The notes under the pieces are model-generated. The model did no database searches and was not told where the DNA came from. It saw nothing but the letters and a program-made list of their open reading frames with translations. From Acanthamoeba castellanii str. Neff (lineage: Eukaryota > Discosea > Longamoebia > Acanthamoebidae), in assembly GCF_000313135.1 (NCBI RefSeq), contig NW_004457554.1, forward strand, positions 635,848-699,847: a stretch of DNA of 64,000 bases. Reading direction: 5' to 3'. Both the position numbers and the translations under genes were made by a program. Each line of letters opens with the position of its first letter. Position 1 is the stretch's first letter. Positions 58,917 through 64,000 of the stretch are shown in pieces.

Positions 58917-61900
58917 ATGACCGACGACTTTCGATTCGCGACAGTCACCCAGGCGCTCGAGCACTATGCCAAGTCGCCCGCCCACAGCCGGAAGGCCGCG
59001 ATCATGCACGCCAGGCCCGGCCACGGCGCCGCCGCCGGCTACCAGACCCTGACCTTCCACGCGCTCAACCAGGTCACGGCCCGGCTGGCCAGCCACTACG
59101 AGACTGTCTTCAACAAGCAGCAGCGGCAGCAGCAGGGCGGCGGCCCTTCTAAGATCAAGAACGTGGCACTCTACGCCAACAGCAGCCCCGAGTACATACT
59201 CTCGCTCTGGGCTCTGTTGAGGGCCGGCTACGTGCCGCTGTGCCTGTCGCCCCGCAATTCGGCCGCGGCGGTGAGCCATCTGGCGACCAAGGCCCAGGCG
59301 GCCACGGTCGTGCGCGGCCGCGAGAGCAATCTGGTGGCTACCACTGACGCCCTCCTGCGCGAGGGCGCCATCGGCAACGTGGTCGACGTCATCTCGCCCG
59401 AGGAGCTGCAGGCCATCATCGACAGCGTGCAGGCGGGACAGGCCCCGGTACTCGAGGAGACCACCACGCCCGGCCGCGCCCAGCCAGACCTCAACTCACC
59501 TGCCCTCATGCTACACAGCAGCGGCAGCACAGGTCAACATTTTAACACTTACATTGTTTTTTGTTGATGTTTATTTGTGAATTACCATGACACCGTGTGT
59601 CATGTGGGTGGCTAACGAAGAGATGATTCCAGGCACCTTTCCCAAGCTGGTCGTGGTGCCGCAGCGCTACGTGGCTTCGCTGCTCACCTACAAGTGGTTC
59701 GGGGAGCAGGCCCAGCCGGATGACGTGTCCTACGTGCTGCCGCCGTTCTACCACGCCTACGGCATTTTCGTCTCCTTCAACAACCTGGGCCACGGCACCA
59801 CCGTTGTCCTGCCCGCCGTCCCCAGCTGGCCGCCCACCACCCAGGTACTTTGTTGCATTGCAACACATTCTTCATTCGTGGAATTCCTCATTTTTGCCCC
59901 ACATTCTTACAACATTCCTTAACAATATGCAGATGTTGGTGGAGAACATTACCGAGACCAAGTGCAATGTGCTGTGCTTGCTCCCGTGGCTGCTGGAGAG
60001 CATGCAGGCCGAGGCCGAGGAGGCCCAGGACGAGTGCATCTACAAGCTGCTGGCCGGCATGCGCGCGGTCACCTACGCCGCGGCGGCGCTCAACGAGCGC
60101 GTGGGCGACGCGCTCCACCGCAAGGGCGTGGTGCTCATCAACGGCTATGGCAGCAGCGAGGCCGGCCTCGTCGCGGCCAATCAGTATAACAGGCACGCTT
60201 GCTCACCTGCTCTACCCCATTCTCCAAATTCCATTTATCTCACGCGTGTCGTGTCGTGTGCGTGTCGTGTCGTGTGCGGTGTGAACACAGAATCGATCCC
60301 TGCACCCACTGGAACCACATCCAGATCCTGCCGCACGTGCACCACACGATGGAGTCGCACGTCGGGCGCCGGCCCAATCTGTACCGCCTCGTCATCAAGC
60401 GCGACAACCCGATGCTCGCGCTGGGCCAGGCCAACACGCCCGAGGGCGACTACGACATGAACGACATCCTCGAGCGCGTATTCGAATGCAAGCCCGGGCG
60501 CGCGTGCTATGTCCTCCGCGGCCGCGTCGACGACGTGATCGTGCACAGCACCGGCGAGAAGACCAACCCGACCCCCATGGAGGCCGCCGTGCGCAACCAC
60601 TGCCCTGCCGTACTGGCCGCCGCAGTCGTGGGCCAGCAGCGCTTCAGCACCGCGCTGCTGGTCGAGCTCAAGCCCGGCATCGAGCCCACGACGCCCGACG
60701 TGCTCGAAAGCCTGTGGCGCGCCGTGCAGGTCGCGAACCAGACCGCGCCGCAGCACAGCCGCATCCTGCGCGAGATGATCCACGTCATGGGCGCGGGCGA
60801 GGGCGGCGGCATCCCGCGCACCGACAAGGGCAGTCTGCGGCGCAAGCACATCGAGGAGCGGTTCAAGGCCCGCATTGACGAGCTCGCGCGGTTCGCCGGA
60901 GTGGCCCCCGAGGCCGAGGCCGCGGGCCTCAGCGACCCGCGCGACATCGCCGCGTGGCTCGAGCAGCGGCTGGTGCGTCTCTACAACGACCAGACCGTGG
61001 CGGCGGCGGCCGTGCCGGGCGAGAAGCTGTCGGGCCTGGAGCATGACGTCAGCATCTTTGCGCAGGGCTTCGACTCGCTGCTGGCCACCCAGTTCTACCA
61101 CCAGTACCTGCGCCCGGCCTTCCCCAACCTCAAGCTGCCCGCCAACCTGCTCTACCAGTGCTCCGACATCGACCACCTCGCCGCCCGACTGGCCGCCATG
61201 CTGCAGGGCGGCGCCGCTGCGGGTGGCGCCGACGAGCGCAACACGGTGCGGCAGGCCGAAGAGCTGTACGAGAAGTACCTGCGGCAGCTCGACGAGGATC
61301 ACGCGCGCGGCCTGCAGGCCGGCGGTGCCTACGCGCGGCCCGCTGTCGAGCGGGTGGTGCTGACCGGCTGCACGGGCGGGCTGGGCCTGTTTCTGCTGGC
61401 CCGGCTGCTCGACAGCCCCCGAGTGGAGCGGGTCTACGCCCTAGTCCGCGCCGGCGGCGGAGGTGGTGGCAGGGAGTCGGTCGAGGCCAAGCTGTCGCGG
61501 GCGCTTCGGGGCAAGCTGCTCGATCCGGCGCTGGCTGAGCACGACAAGCTCACGCTGTGGGGCTGCCACCTCAACCGGCCCAAGCTCGGGCTGGCCGACG
61601 ACCAGTGGGACGAGCTAGCCCGCCACAGCACCTCCGTCATCCACAACGTACGTTTTGTAACCGCACACGACACGCGCGACGCACGCGACGCCGCTCACAC
61701 CGTGGGCGTGCGCAGGCCTGGCTGCTGAATTTCGAGGCGACGCCGATCGAGTTCGAGGAGAGCTGCATCAAGCCCAGCTACGAGCTCATGCGCCTGTGCA
61801 GCGCCGATGCGCTGAAGCAGTACATGTTCGTCTCCAGCATCACCGCCGCGATCCGCAACGTTGCAGGCCCCCAGGGCACGGTGCCGGAGCAGGTGGTCGA

Positions 61901-62661
61901 CGACCAGCACCGCGCCAGCGCCATGGGCTACGGCCAGAGTAAGCTCGTCACCGAGCGCCTGGCCGCCCGCTACGCCGAGCGCTTCAGCGTGCCCGTCACC
62001 ATCGCCCGTGTGGGCCAGATCGCAGGCGACTCCATCCACGGTACCACCCGCCTCACACTCACATTCCATTCATTGCTCGAATTGCTCATGCTGACGTGGC
62101 GTCGGCGCAGGCACGTGGAACACGAGCGAGCACCTACCGCTGATGATCAAGGCCATCGAGACGCTGCGTGCGATGCCGGACCACTACATGAGCGTGGACT
62201 CGCTTCCGGTCGACGTGGTGGCGGAGACGATGACCACGCTGCTGACCGACGCACAGCTTCCAGGCGAGACCGAGGCCGAGCGCAAGAACACGCGTGTGGC
62301 CCACCTGGTCAACCCCGTGGAGCTGCCCTGGCTCGACTTCCTCAAGATCCTGCAGTCGCCTGACCTCGGCCTGCCCAAGTTCCGGGTTGTCAAGGCCCGC
62401 AAGTGGCTACGGCTACTGGAGGAGTCCTCGCCAGACCCTGTGGCCAACCCCATCAAGAAGCTCCAGGGCTACTTCGCTGACATGTACACCGCTGAGGAGG
62501 TGACCACAACCAAGGCGGAGTCCCAAGGCCTGGAGGCCAAGTTTGAGACAGTGCGCACAACCCAGCTGGTGCCCAGCATGCACTACAACCTGAACCATGA
62601 CTTCTGGTGCAAGGTCATTGGCCACTGGCGTGACATTGGCTTCCTCCAGAGGTTGGCCTAG
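58917..62661 (+). CDS. NRPS-like adenylation-thiolation-reductase enzyme (carboxylic acid reductase type)
   Basis: Activates a carboxylic acid as AMP ester, loads it on a phosphopantetheine arm and reduces it with NAD(P)H to an aldehyde or alcohol. The A domain has LMLHSSGSTG joined to TFPKLVVVP (core A3), YVLPPFYHAYG, NGYGSSEAGL (A5) and the A10 Lys in IPRTDKGSLRRKH. The carrier has the Ser in FAQGFDSLLATQFYHQYL. The reductase domain has VVLTGCTGGLGLFLLARLL (Rossmann), YALVRAG, FVSSITAAIRN, the YGQSKLVTERLAARYAE motif (YxxxK) and TIARVGQIAGD. Six exons. The domain order matches fungal NRPS-like reductases such as aryl-acid reductases. The last 200 bp show a sharp fall in CpG. Substrate unknown. 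Confidence 0.88.
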
Positions 62662-62955
62662 TGACCCACACCAGTCACTGTTGCTTGTAAACATGGCTCT
62701 CTTTCCCACTATGTGTCAACTATCAGTTGGTCAGGCTGGTCTTATAGCAGTCTTCTTGGAAACTGGTGAACTTGTCTGGGTGAAGGGGACCCTGTGGATT
62801 GAAATGTCACTCAGGGCAATGGAGAAGCAGGGCTCAAATGAAGAAGCAGTGGTTCTCAAGCCCAATTTATGGTGAGATTTGGCCCCCTTTGGGAGTTTGG
62901 AACTGTGAGGCTATTTCTATGGCAAAAACTAATTACAAAGCCCACTACAAAAACA
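62662..62955. other. CpG-free convergent intergenic region
   Basis: Between two convergent stop codons. It has no CpG except at its right edge and shows no gene or hairpin terminator that I can see. Confidence 0.6.
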
Positions 62956-63938
62956 CTAGAGGAATCCACGGCACTCATAGGCACCACAGAGGCATGGCTG
63001 TTGGCCTTTGGCACCAGGTGACATCTGATAGTCCCAGGTCAGTTCAGTACCCTGTGGAATGTCAAACCCTGCAAAGAAGCATGGCCTGCAGTGGCATTGT
63101 CAGAAAAAAACACAAAAAATGAGCCAAAGAGCACAGAGCCACACAGTGTAGGGAAGCATACTTGGCAAGGCGCAGATCCTGTAGCCCACTTACCACAGGG
63201 ACAATCCACAGGTTGGGGTGGCATGAATGCTGCCATATGTGTGTGCACACACACACACACACATGTACAGATTGGGTCAAACACTATTGGCAACTCCACT
63301 GTGCAGAGAGGGTTACATACATTGACAAAGTGTGAGATGTTGCCTCTCTCATGGGGGTTGACCACATAGGGTTCATCCTCACCATAGAGCTGCATCCGCA
63401 GCCCTACTGAGTTGCTGTCCTCCTCCCCTTCCTCCTCCTTATCATTCTCAGCCTCTGAACCCACTTGGGGTTGTGCTGCATACCAGTCTTCACCATCATC
63501 CTCATCTTGTAGGACCAGTGATGTGAAGAGTTGTGGCTCACTCTTGGGCTCCTTCAGGATTGCCTTCTCCCCCATTGCTGTTGTGGTCGTCATGGTTGTT
63601 GTGGTTGTTGTCGCCAGCGCCAGTGTTGCCTCAAGATCGGTGACCATGACGACCTGCGGCGAGTCACAGGCATCGATGGTCGTGGGCTTCTTTCGCTTGG
63701 CAGTCTTGGAAGACCAGGACACGCCCGTCTTCCTCCGCCGTTTGCGCTTCTTTGTGGACGCTTTCTCGTCGCCCGCCTGCTCGATCTTCACCTTGGCCTT
63801 CGCCTCGGCCTCGGCCTCGGCCGCGGCCGCGGCAGCCAGCCGGTCCTGCTCCTCCATCTCCGTGGCCTTCTGCTTGCGCCACTGTTCCATCGACTCCAGC
63901 ATGTCCAGGTCGAGGAGGTAGGTGTCGCTCTTGACCTT
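62956..63938 (-). CDS. SETDB1-like histone methyltransferase, 3' part with split SET and post-SET domains
   Basis: An exon (63938-63321) opens after a CGCGTAG acceptor with KVKSDTYLLDLDML, the SET strand before the substrate site. About 180 residues of Ala/Glu-, Lys- and Asp-rich sequence interrupt SET. It resumes at YVVNPHERGNISHFVN, spliced at 63229 to HSCHPNLWIVPVV (catalytic NHSC), then DLRLAKY. A third exon (63068-62956) gives FDIPQGTELTWDY (Y of the active site) and post-SET CLCGAYECRGFL, with its zinc cysteines. Order, the DLR motif and spacing match SETDB1, whose SET is bifurcated, and suggest H3K9 methylation. MBD/Tudor regions would lie beyond the window; the gene is partial at its 5' end. 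Confidence 0.82.
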
Positions 63939-63975
63939 CTACGCGTGCGTGTGTGGTGGTACGTTTGTGAGTGTT

Positions 63976-64000
63976 TTGTGTGTGTGTGTGTGTGTGTTTC
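63976..64000. repeat. TG microsatellite at the window edge
   Basis: A (TG)n run, CA-rich on the coding strand of the SETDB1-like gene, placed in the intron upstream of its exon at 63938. Confidence 0.7.

Noticed and set aside
60235..61302. 355-residue - strand frame
   Set aside because: Antisense of the adenylation/carrier region, whose + strand has all catalytic motifs; typical of GC-rich DNA.
63193..63220. Splice donor GTAAGT in the SETDB1-like exon at about 63193
   Set aside because: Reading through it keeps the DLR motif and exact spacing to the ELTWDY motif; splicing there would remove them.
1..64000. tRNA or rRNA genes
   Set aside because: I saw no cloverleaf with A/B boxes and no rRNA-like conserved blocks, though a scan by eye could miss a tRNA.

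Overview
This window is nuclear DNA of a GC-rich, intron-dense eukaryote. Most genes have many short GT-AG introns (about 55-120 nt), often starting GTACGT or GTGCGT and ending CACAG. Many introns are filled with GTGTGCG-type or CACACG-type tandem repeats. Gene content (aconitase, PMS2, NIPBL/SCC2, SMN, CNOT3, NSDHL, SETDB1-like, GH5 mannanase) and style fit an Acanthamoeba-like amoebozoan. That assignment is inference; no rRNA or organelle marker is present.

Layout. 0-10 kb: end of a basic protein, a small secreted Cys-rich protein with a TATA box, a small SMIM4/UQCC5-like membrane protein (-), mitochondrial aconitase (-), and a PH-domain protein with an Arg/Asp/Glu repeat (-). 10-21 kb: PMS2 mismatch-repair endonuclease (+), secreted GH5 mannanase (-), an R3H-domain protein (-), and an RsmJ-type rRNA methyltransferase with a mitochondrial-like leader (-). 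21-29.4 kb: an extremely acidic protein (+), a NSDHL/ERG26-like sterol dehydrogenase (+), a TruC-type pseudouridine synthase (-), and MnmE/GTPBP3 (-). 29.4-34.9 kb: a 5.45-kb DNA transposon with 34-bp terminal inverted repeats that is strongly CpG-depleted. 34.9-39 kb: a NADAR-domain protein (-), whose spliced reading frame ends inside the transposon terminus, and a Tudor-less SMN (-). 39-50.7 kb: NIPBL/SCC2 cohesin loader with an internal PHD finger (+), a SAM methyltransferase (-), and a drug/metabolite-type transporter (+). 50.8-58.5 kb: CGR1/CCDC86-like (-), PPP1R11/inhibitor-3 (-), CNOT3 (-), and an unrecognised coiled-coil protein (-). 58.9-64 kb: an adenylation-thiolation-reductase (NRPS-like/carboxylic acid reductase) enzyme (+), then the 3' part of a SETDB1-like H3K9-type methyltransferase with a split SET domain (-).

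The most unusual content is the TIR element. Its termini are CCCCACTGTC.../...GACAGTGGGG, it has many TGTCTAG motifs and its own TATA box, and it carries several coding blocks I cannot place in a known transposase family. It is almost free of CpG. A second nearly CpG-free patch (about 62.5-63.6 kb) covers the convergent 3' ends of the reductase and the SETDB1-like gene. This suggests cytosine methylation and decay targeted to particular segments. E2F-like sites precede two S-phase genes (PMS2 and SCC2). Three enzymes of bacterial-type RNA modification (RsmJ-, TruC- and MnmE-type) lie within 10 kb, probably serving the mitochondrion.
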